Shown here one piece after another: positions 7,982 through 15,416 of a stretch of 31,966 bases of DNA. Each line of letters opens with the position of its first letter. Position 1 is the first letter of the stretch. The DNA is from JAYUZR01 sp043751595 (lineage in GTDB: Bacteria > Patescibacteriota > UBA1384 > CAILIB01). Under the pieces are notes generated by a model. The model worked only from the letters and a program-made list of their open reading frames with translations. It was not told the DNA's origin and did no database searches. The stretch spans positions 1 through 31,966 of the forward strand of contig JAYUZR010000025.1 of the NCBI GenBank assembly GCA_043751595.1. Reading direction: 5' to 3'. The position numbers were made by a program, and so were the translations under genes.

Positions 7982-8857
7982 TTACTGCTTACTGGGATCC
8001 AGCTGATCAAAAGTAATTTGTTTAGTGGTTGGATCAAGAACGAGTAATCGGCCCACGGGGGATTCTGGAATAAAGGCGATGTAGCCGGCAGTTACAAGGT
8101 CGTTCAGGGTTTTGGGGTATGAGCCTTTTTCCTGTTCATATTTTTTGGCCAGCTTCTCTAGTGTATCAACGATGTGCATGTGGGCAGCCCAGCGAACATA
8201 GGTATCCTTGGTCTGTTCGTCGGTTTCTCGCTCAGCCAGGCTAGTCCAGTACTCGATGGCAATGGCGCGGCTATCCTCACCGCTAATTTTATTAAGAGCA
8301 ATAGCTGAAAGGCGTTCAGCGGCCTGCGGATGATCTGGCTGCTTAGCGGCCAACTCGTACAGACGGGCAGCTTCGGGGTAATTCTTGGTATTCAAAAGAT
8401 GAATGGTGCCGTGCATGAAATCGAGTAGTCCGCGCTGCCCAAAGGGCACGCCCTTCTCACTTTTGGCTGCTAACGCCACTGTAGCAGGGAGCTGCTTCAT
8501 GTAGGGGAGGGTAACCATGCCAAACTCGTACGGCCGAGCGAAGCGAGGATCAAGATCGGCGATCGTATTGGTAATTTTACCTAAAGAAGGGTAGTCGCCG
8601 TAGGGGTTTCCCATTCCAAAATACTGGATGGTTTGCACCCACAAAATATCGGCCACAACCTGCGGGGAATTAAGCGAGAGCAAACGGATGGTGGCAGAAG
8701 AGGGGAGGAGTGGCTCGGACGTTACTAAGCGGGTAAGGCGAAGCTGGCTTTTAAGAGGTGCTCCGGCTTGATCGGTGGCATATTGCAAGCCTGCAATGGC
8801 ACTTAGGCACGCTGCGGTGGCAAGGACAGAAAGACTGGTCCGAATGGCGGGGTTCAT
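7982..8857 (-). CDS. exported TPR-like protein of pilus ABC module (PilG-like by position)
   Basis: The 291-residue protein starts with an uncleaved signal or membrane anchor (about 7-24) and continues with helical repeats. The segment around residues 60-115 (ADILWVQTIQYFG, then DLDPRFARPYEFG) and the TPR-like stretch NYPEAARLYELAAKQPDHP at about 155-175 match my memory of tetratricopeptide proteins encoded beside pilus-associated ABC transporters in Deltaproteobacteria. It is last in a three-gene minus-strand operon and starts in an ATGA overlap with the permease. Near the C-terminus KKYEQEKGSYPKTLNDLV resembles the end of short pseudopilins. A periplasm-side accessory role in pilus assembly is an inference from context. 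Confidence 0.7.
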   Translation of the reverse strand: MNPAIRTSLSVLATAACLSAIAGLQYATDQAGAPLKSQLRLTRLVTSEPLLPSSATIRLLSLNSPQVVADILWVQTIQYFGMGNPYGDYPSLGKITNTIADLDPRFARPYEFGMVTLPYMKQLPATVALAAKSEKGVPFGQRGLLDFMHGTIHLLNTKNYPEAARLYELAAKQPDHPQAAERLSAIALNKISGEDSRAIAIEYWTSLAERETDEQTKDTYVRWAAHMHIVDTLEKLAKKYEQEKGSYPKTLNDLVTAGYIAFIPESPVGRLLVLDPTTKQITFDQLDPSKQ

Positions 8858-9654
8858 ACCTCTTGCTTACGCATTACCAAGATGGCCAGCCACAAAATGA
8901 TGGCCACGTATACCAGCCAGTAGGCAAGGCTAGAAACTACTTGCCAGACAGGCAGATCGAGCCCGTACAAAAGAATGCGGCGAACATCAAACTTAGTAAG
9001 GTTGGGAAGGACGTAGTACACAACATCGGTCAGCCTCTGTGCAATTTGAGTATCACCAGGAAGAGTGGCAAGAAACTCTTTTACACCTGTAACGGATCGT
9101 CCGACAAGCATAAGCGCCAAGGAGTAGAGCGAGGCATTAAGTGGCGCCGTAAAGCAGCCAAATAAAATGGCCAGTGCCAATACGAGCGAGGTTTGTAAGA
9201 AGGTAAAGAACAGGGTGATCCAGGTAATCCCAAGGAGTGATCGATCGACAAAAAGCAAACCAAGGCTAAAGACACCTCCTAAAATAAGGATCTGAGCCAG
9301 AAGCAGGAGGCACATACCACCAAACTTACCGAGCACGTACTGGGCCCGGCTTACTGGCTTAGAGAATAAAAGGTACCAGACGCGATTATCTGCGTCGTGT
9401 GAAATACTGCTGGTAGCAGCAAAGATGGTGACTAGGGCTACGCAAACTTCGATAGCTGCAAGACCAAGATTCTGAATTACTCTGCTTGATTGATCGAGCG
9501 AAATAGAAGCGAAGAAAAAGCTTGAGCTGGTGCCAAGTACTCCAAGAAGTAGGACGGCGAGCAAGATTTTGCTGCGCAGTTGCTCAAAAAAGCTTACCCG
9601 AGCAATGGCTGCAATAGGAGTGAAATAGCCGGAAGAGAGCATGGTTTTTTTCAT
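8854..9654 (-). CDS. ABC-2 type transporter permease (PilI-like by position)
   Basis: A 266-residue permease with six predicted membrane segments (about 28-50, 66-88, 113-135, 140-165, 170-190, 240-262). Between segments 2 and 3 it has RVWYLLFSKPVSRAQYVLGK, the typical ABC-2 coupling loop. A second conserved part is YYVLPNLTKFDVR. It overlaps both neighbours by ATGA: start with the ATPase, stop with the TPR-like gene. It should form the membrane half of the ABC transporter whose ATPase is just upstream. In Myxococcus an ABC transporter encoded by pilH and pilI beside pilD is needed for pilus biogenesis; the same arrangement here suggests an equivalent role. Confidence 0.85.
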   Translation of the reverse strand: MKKTMLSSGYFTPIAAIARVSFFEQLRSKILLAVLLLGVLGTSSSFFFASISLDQSSRVIQNLGLAAIEVCVALVTIFAATSSISHDADNRVWYLLFSKPVSRAQYVLGKFGGMCLLLLAQILILGGVFSLGLLFVDRSLLGITWITLFFTFLQTSLVLALAILFGCFTAPLNASLYSLALMLVGRSVTGVKEFLATLPGDTQIAQRLTDVVYYVLPNLTKFDVRRILLYGLDLPVWQVVSSLAYWLVYVAIILWLAILVMRKQEV

Positions 9655-10367
9655 GAGATGCCAAGCTTAGCGATAAAGACTTCCTCGAGAGTTTTGCCCT
9701 TGGGAATAAGATTTGCAGTGGTATCGTAGGCAACTAAGGTGCCTTGGTCCATGATGGCAATTTGGTCTGCCAACTCGGCGACATCGCTTAAAATGTGTGA
9801 GTTAAGCACGATAGCCGTCCCTTCTTTTTTGATCGAGATAAGAAGTTCCTTCATACGGATGCGCCCGATAGGATCGAGTCCGTCCATAGGCTCATCCAAG
9901 AAAAGAAGTTCTGGCTTGTTAATAAGAGCCTGTGCCAAGCAAATGCGCTGGAGCATTCCCTTAGAGTAGCTGCTCAGCGGCTTTTTACCGGCAGCTTCTA
10001 GTCCTACTTTGGCGAGGAGTTCATTTACTCGCGCAGTAAGTGATTTGCCCTTCATCCCGAATAGAGAGCCAGCAAAATGCAGAAGCTCACTCCCGGAAAG
10101 GTGAGAGAAGAAGGAAGGGGTTTCTGGCATGTAGCCAACTCGGTTACGAAGCTGGAGAGAATCGGCTTTGCCGCCAAAAATGGTTACTTTACCCGAGGTT
10201 GGCGTAACCAGCCCCAAGATGCTCTTAATAGTGGTAGATTTTCCGGCGCCATTTGGGCCAACAATGCCCAAAAGCTCTCCGGGTTGAACAGAAAAAGAAA
10301 TATCGCGGACGATTTGAGCTTGCTCGAAGCTCTTGCAAAGGTGGTAGACGGAAAGTGCTGGCTGCAT
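9651..10367 (-). CDS. ABC transporter ATP-binding protein (PilH-like by position)
   Basis: The 238-residue ATPase has Walker A (GPNGAGKST, about residues 37-45), a Q-loop region (VGYMPETPSFF), the signature (SYSKGMLQR, with Lys in place of the usual Gly-Gly), Walker B (LLFLDEPMDGLDP) and the switch His (NSHIL). The C-terminus (GKTLEEVFIAKLG) is typical of ABC-2 exporters. It is the first gene of the minus-strand trio and is divergent from pilD, with 29 bases between the two start codons, so both probably use one bidirectional promoter region. That ties the transporter to prepilin processing and pilus assembly. Confidence 0.92.
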   Translation of the reverse strand: MQPALSVYHLCKSFEQAQIVRDISFSVQPGELLGIVGPNGAGKSTTIKSILGLVTPTSGKVTIFGGKADSLQLRNRVGYMPETPSFFSHLSGSELLHFAGSLFGMKGKSLTARVNELLAKVGLEAAGKKPLSSYSKGMLQRICLAQALINKPELLFLDEPMDGLDPIGRIRMKELLISIKKEGTAIVLNSHILSDVAELADQIAIMDQGTLVAYDTTANLIPKGKTLEEVFIAKLGIS

Positions 10368-10380
10368 ACCACTACGCTAC

Positions 10381-10389
10381 CGTATACTA
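10381..10389. promoter_or_regulatory. bidirectional -10 region between ABC operon and pilD
   Basis: The only space between two divergent start codons (10367 minus, 10397 plus) is 29 bases. It holds the palindrome GTATAC, giving TATACT on the plus strand (10383-10388) 8 bases before the pilD ATG and TATACG or TAGTAT on the minus strand 13-16 bases before the ABC ATG. Transcripts would have no leader or a very short one. No clear -35 is visible for either direction. Confidence 0.5.
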
Positions 10390-10396
10390 CGTTTGT

Positions 10397-11173
10397 ATGC
10401 TACCCATCCTCCTTATTTTATATGTCGCTGCTTTCGGTGTGGTGATCGGTTCTTTTGTAAATGTCCTTATTTTACGCGATGGGCGCCGGGCAAGTATTGT
10501 GACTGGTCGCTCGGGGTGTCCAAGCTGTGGGCATGTCCTGCATTGGTATGAGCTTATCCCGGTAATTAGTTTTGTTCTGCAAATGGGGCGCTGCCGAAGC
10601 TGCAAAGCGTCGCTTAGCTTGCAGTATCCAACGGTCGAGCTACTGGTGGGGATGCTGCTCTTTATTGCCTTCTGGAAGGTTGGTCTCTCAATTGCAGTTT
10701 TACCGCTCTGGATTTGGTTTATTTGCTTAGTAGTGCTTTCTGGAATCGATATCCGGACTCAATCGGTACCACTTGATTACTGCATAGCCGCTGGAGTAAT
10801 GGGTCTGCTGTATCAATTTCTGCAACACGGGACACCGGGCTTACTGCAGAGTCTGATCGGGGCAGGGGTGGGGGCGGCTATTATTTTGGCCATTATTATT
10901 GTCTGGAAGGTACTGACCAAAACCGATGGTATGGGTACGGGTGATATCTGGATTCTGGCAGCAATTGGTTCTTTGCTCGGGTATCCGCTGGTTATTCAGT
11001 CACTCTTTTTTGCGGTAATGCTTGGCTCAATTGGTGGTGTGCTCGCAATTGTTCGCGGAGGTGGAAATCTAAAAACCGAAATCCCGTTTGGGCCATACTT
11101 AGCAGTGGGAGCGGTGATCGCATTGCTGCTTAGTAAAGAGTTGCTCCAGTGGTATACTTTACTATGGATATGA
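10397..11173 (+). CDS. pilD: prepilin peptidase PilD
   Basis: The 258-residue aspartic membrane protease cuts prepilin leaders and usually methylates the new N-terminus. Two C-x-x-C pairs near the start (CPSCGH and CRSCKA) form the zinc site of the methylase domain. The catalytic aspartates are in SGIDIRTQSVP and in the GxGD motif GMGTGDIW. Multiple membrane segments fill the rest. The start at 10397 gives MLPILLILYVAAFGVVIGSF, the typical membrane start; an extension back to 10253 would run through the divergent ABC gene and is rejected. Its substrates are encoded on both sides. The TGA stop overlaps the ATG of the first minor pilin. Confidence 0.95.
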   Translation: MLPILLILYVAAFGVVIGSFVNVLILRDGRRASIVTGRSGCPSCGHVLHWYELIPVISFVLQMGRCRSCKASLSLQYPTVELLVGMLLFIAFWKVGLSIAVLPLWIWFICLVVLSGIDIRTQSVPLDYCIAAGVMGLLYQFLQHGTPGLLQSLIGAGVGAAIILAIIIVWKVLTKTDGMGTGDIWILAAIGSLLGYPLVIQSLFFAVMLGSIGGVLAIVRGGGNLKTEIPFGPYLAVGAVIALLLSKELLQWYTLLWI

Positions 11174-11844
11174 AACAGCGCGCCTTTAGTATTGTTGAGC
11201 TTCTAATTGCCGTTACTATTATTGGTATGGTGAGTGCCATTAGCTTGCCCGCCTACAACACCTTTAGTGCTCAGTTCGATTTACAGCGCGACGGCCTCTC
11301 AGTTACCGATTGTATCGCCAAGGCGGTTACCATGGCTCGTACTCGCCCAGTAGGTTATGGAAGGCGTATTTTAGAGGGACAGCAAGATCCTGCACTGGGA
11401 GCCTCTGCCGATGCATTAAGTGAAGGAAGGTTGCGCTATGCGGAAGCAATTATTGTGCAACAGAGTAATGTGGTTACTTGCTCGTTGGCTTGGTATACCG
11501 GTAAGGTCACCAGTGCACAGCTACAAGCGGCTTCCACTCCGGCTCTAGAAATGGGCTCGCTAGGCACCGATTTACAAATTAGAAACGTCTTTATTGCCTC
11601 AAGTTCGGCCCGCACCGATATTCTTCCCACAACCAGAACGGAGCTCTACTTTGATGGAGCAAAGGGGGGAGAGTTAGTATTGGCTCGTGGTTGCACTAGT
11701 GTCGATGGAACCACCGGCTGCACTTCGGTAGTAGATACCGATAGTAGGGGAGTAACCTATAAAGCGCGCTATACTCGCGGACCATCGGGTATTAGTCTGG
11801 ATGTTCCGGCTCTATCCGAGCCACTAAAAGTAAGAAGTTTGTGA
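11170..11844 (+). CDS. minor pilin, GspH/FimT-like
   Basis: A 224-residue prepilin, MKQRA then FSIVELLIAVTIIGMVSAI, with Ala at -1 and Glu at +5. After the helix, the pattern LQRDGLSVTDCIAKAVTMARTRP resembles GspH/FimT, where a long helix is followed by a beta sandwich. The start at 11170 forms ATGA with the pilD stop; an ATG at 11164 is also possible. A TATACT at 11153-11158 inside the pilD end could give a second promoter. It is the first of four minor pilins that follow the H-I-J-K order known from type II secretion and PilH-K type operons; these form the tip or priming complex of the fibre. Confidence 0.85.
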   Translation: MKQRAFSIVELLIAVTIIGMVSAISLPAYNTFSAQFDLQRDGLSVTDCIAKAVTMARTRPVGYGRRILEGQQDPALGASADALSEGRLRYAEAIIVQQSNVVTCSLAWYTGKVTSAQLQAASTPALEMGSLGTDLQIRNVFIASSSARTDILPTTRTELYFDGAKGGELVLARGCTSVDGTTGCTSVVDTDSRGVTYKARYTRGPSGISLDVPALSEPLKVRSL

Positions 11845-12611
11845 TGTCTTTCTTTACACCTATTCGGCGCCGCGCCTTTACCTTACTCGAGACCGTAGTG
11901 GCTATTACCGTACTTGGTATTTTCTTTACCGCTGCCACCTCGACAATCCAATCTTCGCAGCGCTTGCTCGGCAATCAGTACGCCGAAACCCAATTAGCCG
12001 AGATTGCGGAGCAGTCTCAGCAGCAAATTCTTTCTCTGCGAGATCAGATTCCCCTCGGAACTTCGCTTGCTACCTGGATTGGATCGGTTGGAGCCACACC
12101 TACCTACGGCATCTTGGTGGCTTCTCCAGTACTGCTAACTCCATGTGATGGCGGTGTCTGTCCACCGGCTGGGCAGGGTGGTCCGCAACAGCTTGCATGG
12201 TGCGGAGTCGCCTCTAGCACAGCGGCATGTAATGCTGTGCTAGATAGTGCTCCCGAGGTACGGCCTGCAACTAGTACGCAAGGTGGTGGGGGAAATACTA
12301 GGCGCTTACAATTACTGCAAAACCTGGGGGCAGAAGGTACTCCAGCCGAGATTCTGGCGATTCGCCGAACCGTTCCCACTGGCGCTCAAGATGCACGCAC
12401 TCGGGTTGATGCTCAGCACCCTTCAGGAAATACTACGCTCGCACTGTATGCCAGTCAGCAGGCCGATCAAGATGCGTATGCGTTTTACAATCGCAGTATT
12501 TCGTTTACTAGTTTGGGTGATGGGCGCTTCGGGCTTAGGATTGTGGTGCAAGATTCACTGGTTCCCTCAAGGAAATATATTCTCACCAGTACGCTAAGCG
12601 ACCCACGATGA
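11844..12611 (+). CDS. minor pilin, GspI/PilV-like
   Basis: A 255-residue prepilin with leader MSFFTPIRRRA, then FTLLETVVAITVLGIFFTA: Ala at -1, Glu at +5. The short run of polar residues right after the helix and position two in the set suggest GspI/PilV. Three to four cysteines cluster at about 93-125 (PCDGGVCPP, AWCGV, AACNA), unusual for a minor pilin and likely disulfide-bonded outside the cell. ATG at 11844 overlaps the previous stop by one base (TGATG); a GTG at 11841 is an alternative. Confidence 0.82.
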   Translation: MSFFTPIRRRAFTLLETVVAITVLGIFFTAATSTIQSSQRLLGNQYAETQLAEIAEQSQQQILSLRDQIPLGTSLATWIGSVGATPTYGILVASPVLLTPCDGGVCPPAGQGGPQQLAWCGVASSTAACNAVLDSAPEVRPATSTQGGGGNTRRLQLLQNLGAEGTPAEILAIRRTVPTGAQDARTRVDAQHPSGNTTLALYASQQADQDAYAFYNRSISFTSLGDGRFGLRIVVQDSLVPSRKYILTSTLSDPR

Positions 12612-13348
12612 AACGGCGCGCTTACACCATTATCGAGCTGGTTATTGCGGTTACTATTCTGGCCGGCACAGCAGCTTTAGCGGCTAATATTAGCGTGATT
12701 ACTGCCCGTACTCAGCGTACCTCCCAGATTTCTGGCGAGATGCAGTCGCAGATGCAGGCGGTGCTGGCGTTTATTGATAGGGATATTATGGCGGTTCCAG
12801 CCCCTTCTGGTCCCACTCCAGTAGTGCTACGAACGTATCAAATGACGACAGCCAGCGAAGGGCAGTTGCTGTACCTAACTCGCCAAGAGGTGGGGGATGA
12901 GGGTGTGCCCACGGGAGCATTGCAGACCTACCTGTACTGTACTTCTATTTTGGATGCTACTACTGGTAATCGGCAGCTCGTAAGAATGAGAATTAGTGGA
13001 GTAACGCCCACTGTCCTTCCTGCAGTTCCTATTGTGGGTAATCTTACTTGCACCACGGCAAGTGTGGCTTCAATTTTCTCGGTTCCTATTGCTCAAGTTG
13101 TTCAGCGCGCACTCACTCCTTCCGAGTACACAGTGGAGCCATTAACGATTACTCCAATCTGGGGAGAAGCAATTCCTGCCAATTATAATTTGAATCCACC
13201 CTCTATTTTGATGCCAATTACGCTTAGTTACCGAGCAGCAGTGGCAACCGATCCTCGAGCTAATCAGTACGCATCGGTAATCCCGGTCATTACTCGAGAG
13301 CGGCTGTATACTCGAGCTAGTAACCGCTTTACCTATGGTCAGCCTTAG
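12608..13348 (+). CDS. minor pilin, GspJ/PilW-like
   Basis: A 246-residue prepilin beginning MKRRA then YTIIELVIAVTILAGTAAL, with Ala at -1, aromatic Tyr at +1 and Glu at +5. The region QMQAVLAFIDRDIMAVP matches the 'l...l..DlR' helix seen after the N-terminal segment in GspJ/PilW proteins. Third position in the operon supports this. The ATG overlaps the previous TGA (ATGA at 12608-12611), so it is coupled to its neighbour. Confidence 0.83.
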   Translation: MKRRAYTIIELVIAVTILAGTAALAANISVITARTQRTSQISGEMQSQMQAVLAFIDRDIMAVPAPSGPTPVVLRTYQMTTASEGQLLYLTRQEVGDEGVPTGALQTYLYCTSILDATTGNRQLVRMRISGVTPTVLPAVPIVGNLTCTTASVASIFSVPIAQVVQRALTPSEYTVEPLTITPIWGEAIPANYNLNPPSILMPITLSYRAAVATDPRANQYASVIPVITRERLYTRASNRFTYGQP

Positions 13349-13358
13349 TTTTTCTTCT

Positions 13359-14240
13359 ATGAACCTTGTAGCTTACAAGAAAGGCTCTTCGCTGCTCCTG
13401 GTGCTTCTTATTTTAACGGGCTTTAGCGGTATTTTATTTGCTATTAGCCAGCAGGTGCGTGGTGCAAGGCGGCAGAGTGCAGGTCAGCAATTTGCGCATG
13501 AGGCAGAGCTCCAGGCGATGGCCGGCATCGATGAAGGGATTATGAGAATGAAAACCGGCGCGCTGGATGCTCGCGGTGAGTACGGAACCTTGGCTTCCAC
13601 GACTAATTACTACCGGCTTTCGCCAATTGTGCGCGGGTTTAAAAGTGTAACTACTTCTTGTGACACACCCACCGATACTGGTCTCGATCTTTCCTGTCCG
13701 TATTACACGATTGCCGTGCGGCGGATGGTGGGGGCGAATGTTCCGGGTGAATCACTGCTTCGAGCAAGCGATATCCCAGCGGGTGGCGCGGTAAGTTTTG
13801 GATATTTCTCCAGCCAACTTCCACCTAAACAACGATTATCGCTGCAGGCAGGTTCATCGTTAATCTGCTCAGCTGGATGTTCGGGGGATAACGGCTTTAC
13901 TGAAAGTCTACAATCTTTTGCAGCTCCTACCGATTTCTTTACCGGACTCAACGCCTATAGTATTGCGCCAGCCGTGCCAAATGCCGCACGCGGCACGCTT
14001 ACTCTCCAGCTTTCAGGTGCTGTAGACGATCTTGCCCTAAGTTTAGCTCCCGATGCCACGGCCGGCCAGGCGATCTCTCAGCTCTACCAGCGGCCCGATG
14101 CGTACATCGTTTCCACTGGTTATTCTGGCACTACACGACACACGATTATTGCCAAAATGGCAGGGGCCAACCCCTCGGCAACGCCTCAAATCATTGACTT
14201 TACCGGTGAGGTAGGGTCTAAGGGATATATCTACCAGTAA
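13359..14240 (+). CDS. minor pilin, GspK/PilX-like
   Basis: The protein (293 residues from this start) has a leader ending KKG followed by SSLLLVLLILTGFSGILFA. Gly is at -1 and the Glu at +5 is missing, the usual state of GspK/PilX subunits, which sit at the fibre tip. The next part, ELQAMAGIDEGIMRM, resembles the helix of PilX ('A..aAeaGi'). ATG at 13359 gives a 9-residue basic leader; ATG at 13335, overlapping the previous gene by 14 bases, gives a less usual 17-residue leader. A cysteine pair (LICSAGCSG) is present. It completes the H-I-J-K set. Confidence 0.78.
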   Translation: MNLVAYKKGSSLLLVLLILTGFSGILFAISQQVRGARRQSAGQQFAHEAELQAMAGIDEGIMRMKTGALDARGEYGTLASTTNYYRLSPIVRGFKSVTTSCDTPTDTGLDLSCPYYTIAVRRMVGANVPGESLLRASDIPAGGAVSFGYFSSQLPPKQRLSLQAGSSLICSAGCSGDNGFTESLQSFAAPTDFFTGLNAYSIAPAVPNAARGTLTLQLSGAVDDLALSLAPDATAGQAISQLYQRPDAYIVSTGYSGTTRHTIIAKMAGANPSATPQIIDFTGEVGSKGYIYQ

Positions 14241-14242
14241 CT

Positions 14243-15148
14243 TTGTCTGTGGCTGCCTCCGATTTGCATGTACCGGTTCTATTGGATGAAGTCCTCGAAC
14301 TCCTCGCTCCCGAGCGTGGTGGCGTCTTTGTGGATGCAACTTTGGGGATGGGCGGGCACGCCGAAGCTATTCTTGATCGCGCAGAAGCGGCCGGTAAAAA
14401 AGTGCGTTTGATTGGGATTGATCAAGATCAGCAGGCACTCGGTTTTTCACAAGAACGCTTAGGTGAGCGAATCGAGTATGCGTGGGGGAACTTTGCTCAG
14501 ATGAAAGATTTGCTACACAAGCGTGAAATCAACCAGGTTGATGGCATCTTAATGGACCTTGGTGTCTCTAGTTTTCAGATTGATACGGCCGAGAGGGGAT
14601 TCTCGTTTACTCACGATGGGCCGCTGGATATGCGGATGGATCAAACGATTAGTATTACCGCACAGAGTATTGTAAATACCTGGCCCGAGCACCGATTAGT
14701 AGAGTTGCTGCGCTCACAGGGCGAAGAGCACTTGGCACACCGAATTGTTCGGACGATTCTCACCAAGCGTAAAGAGGGGACGATTCATACTACTCATGAA
14801 CTGGCCGAGCTTATTCGCGGCTGCTATCCGGCCGCTTTGCGGTACAAGAACCCGCACCCGGCCATGCGTACCTTTCAGGCGATTCGGATGCAGGTTAACG
14901 AAGAGCAGTATGCCTTAGATAAGGGCTTGAAGCAGGCGGTTGAATTACTCGCTCCTGGTGGACGTTTGGTGGTGATCAGTTTCCACTCACTAGAAGACCG
15001 TCCGGTAAAGCACTTTTTCCGGGACCTGGCTAAAGAAGGGGAGTATAGGCTACTGAATAAGAAGCCGCTTGAGGCGACCTTTGAAGAGTTAAAGAAGAAT
15101 AGCAGGGCGCGGTCGGCTAAGGTGCGAGGAATTGAGCGACTGGCCTAG
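14243..15148 (+). CDS. rsmH: 16S rRNA (cytosine-1402-N4) methyltransferase RsmH
   Basis: The 301-residue SAM-dependent enzyme methylates C1402 in the decoding centre of 16S rRNA. Signatures are HVPVLLDEVLELL at the start, the SAM site VDATLGMGGHA, GIDQDQQAL, the block GILMDLGVSSFQID with RGFSF and PLDMRMD, and NPHPAMRTFQAIRM plus VVISFHSLEDR near the end. The start is TTG at 14243 or GTG at 14249, two bases after the minor pilin stop, so it probably shares that transcript. In most bacteria rsmH lies in the dcw cell-wall cluster with ftsL and ftsI; neither is here. Confidence 0.96.
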   Translation: MSVAASDLHVPVLLDEVLELLAPERGGVFVDATLGMGGHAEAILDRAEAAGKKVRLIGIDQDQQALGFSQERLGERIEYAWGNFAQMKDLLHKREINQVDGILMDLGVSSFQIDTAERGFSFTHDGPLDMRMDQTISITAQSIVNTWPEHRLVELLRSQGEEHLAHRIVRTILTKRKEGTIHTTHELAELIRGCYPAALRYKNPHPAMRTFQAIRMQVNEEQYALDKGLKQAVELLAPGGRLVVISFHSLEDRPVKHFFRDLAKEGEYRLLNKKPLEATFEELKKNSRARSAKVRGIERLA

Positions 15149-15203
15149 TTGTAGTCGCAGAGAAGTGGTAAAAATAACAACAAAGATGAAGGGGTGGTGA
15201 ATC

Positions 15204-15338
15204 ATGGGAGAAGCTCTCGGAATTGTTGGGACTATCGTTGGTTTGGCCGTATTTTTTTCTGGAGTTGCCTGGGTAGCGTGCCTAGTGCTGGGCATGGACC
15301 CAAAAGAGTTCCTGAAAGGGCAGAGTGAAATTGAATAG
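15204..15338 (+). CDS. 44-residue single-pass membrane peptide
   Basis: The ORF starts MGEALGIVGTIVGLAVFFSG, has one hydrophobic segment at about residues 5-30, a cysteine inside it, and a charged end (DPKEFLKGQSEIE). A G-rich stretch (GGGGTGG, ending 6-7 bases before the ATG) could act as an SD. The gene fills the space between rsmH and a strong terminator that starts three bases after its stop, which suggests that it is really expressed. Function is unknown; such peptides often modulate membrane complexes or act as toxins, but nothing in the sequence decides between these. Confidence 0.5.
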   Translation: MGEALGIVGTIVGLAVFFSGVAWVACLVLGMDPKEFLKGQSEIE

Positions 15339-15340
15339 CG

Positions 15341-15372
15341 AAAACCCTGGATCGATGGCGATCCGGGGTTTT
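15341..15372 (+). terminator. intrinsic terminator
   Basis: AAAACCCTGGATCG (15341-15354) pairs with CGATCCGGGGTTTT (15359-15372) around the loop ATGG, 14 pairs with one T-G wobble. The 3' arm ends in TTTT. The A-rich start and T-rich end would let it work in both directions. It ends transcription from rsmH and the 44-residue ORF. Confidence 0.85.
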
Positions 15373-15382
15373 GCATTTCTCT

Positions 15383-15416
15383 ATGGTGTCATGAGACGAT
15401 AGTTGCATGACACCAT
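15383..15416 (+). promoter_or_regulatory. inverted repeat over the start codon of the orphan membrane gene
   Basis: ATGGTGTCATG (15383-15393) and CATGACACCAT (15406-15416) are a perfect 11-bp inverted repeat with a 12-base spacer. The right arm contains the ATG at 15407. A -10-like GATAGT (15398-15403) lies in the spacer. As DNA it could be an operator; as RNA it would bury the start codon. Confidence 0.6.

Noticed and set aside
7970..7994. Hairpin CAGTAAG/CTTACTG between convergent genes
   Set aside because: No T-run; the pairing comes mostly from the two stop-codon regions. Termination here cannot be supported.
10253..10396. N-terminal extension of pilD
   Set aside because: It would run through the divergent ABC gene and adds non-membrane residues before a typical PilD start.
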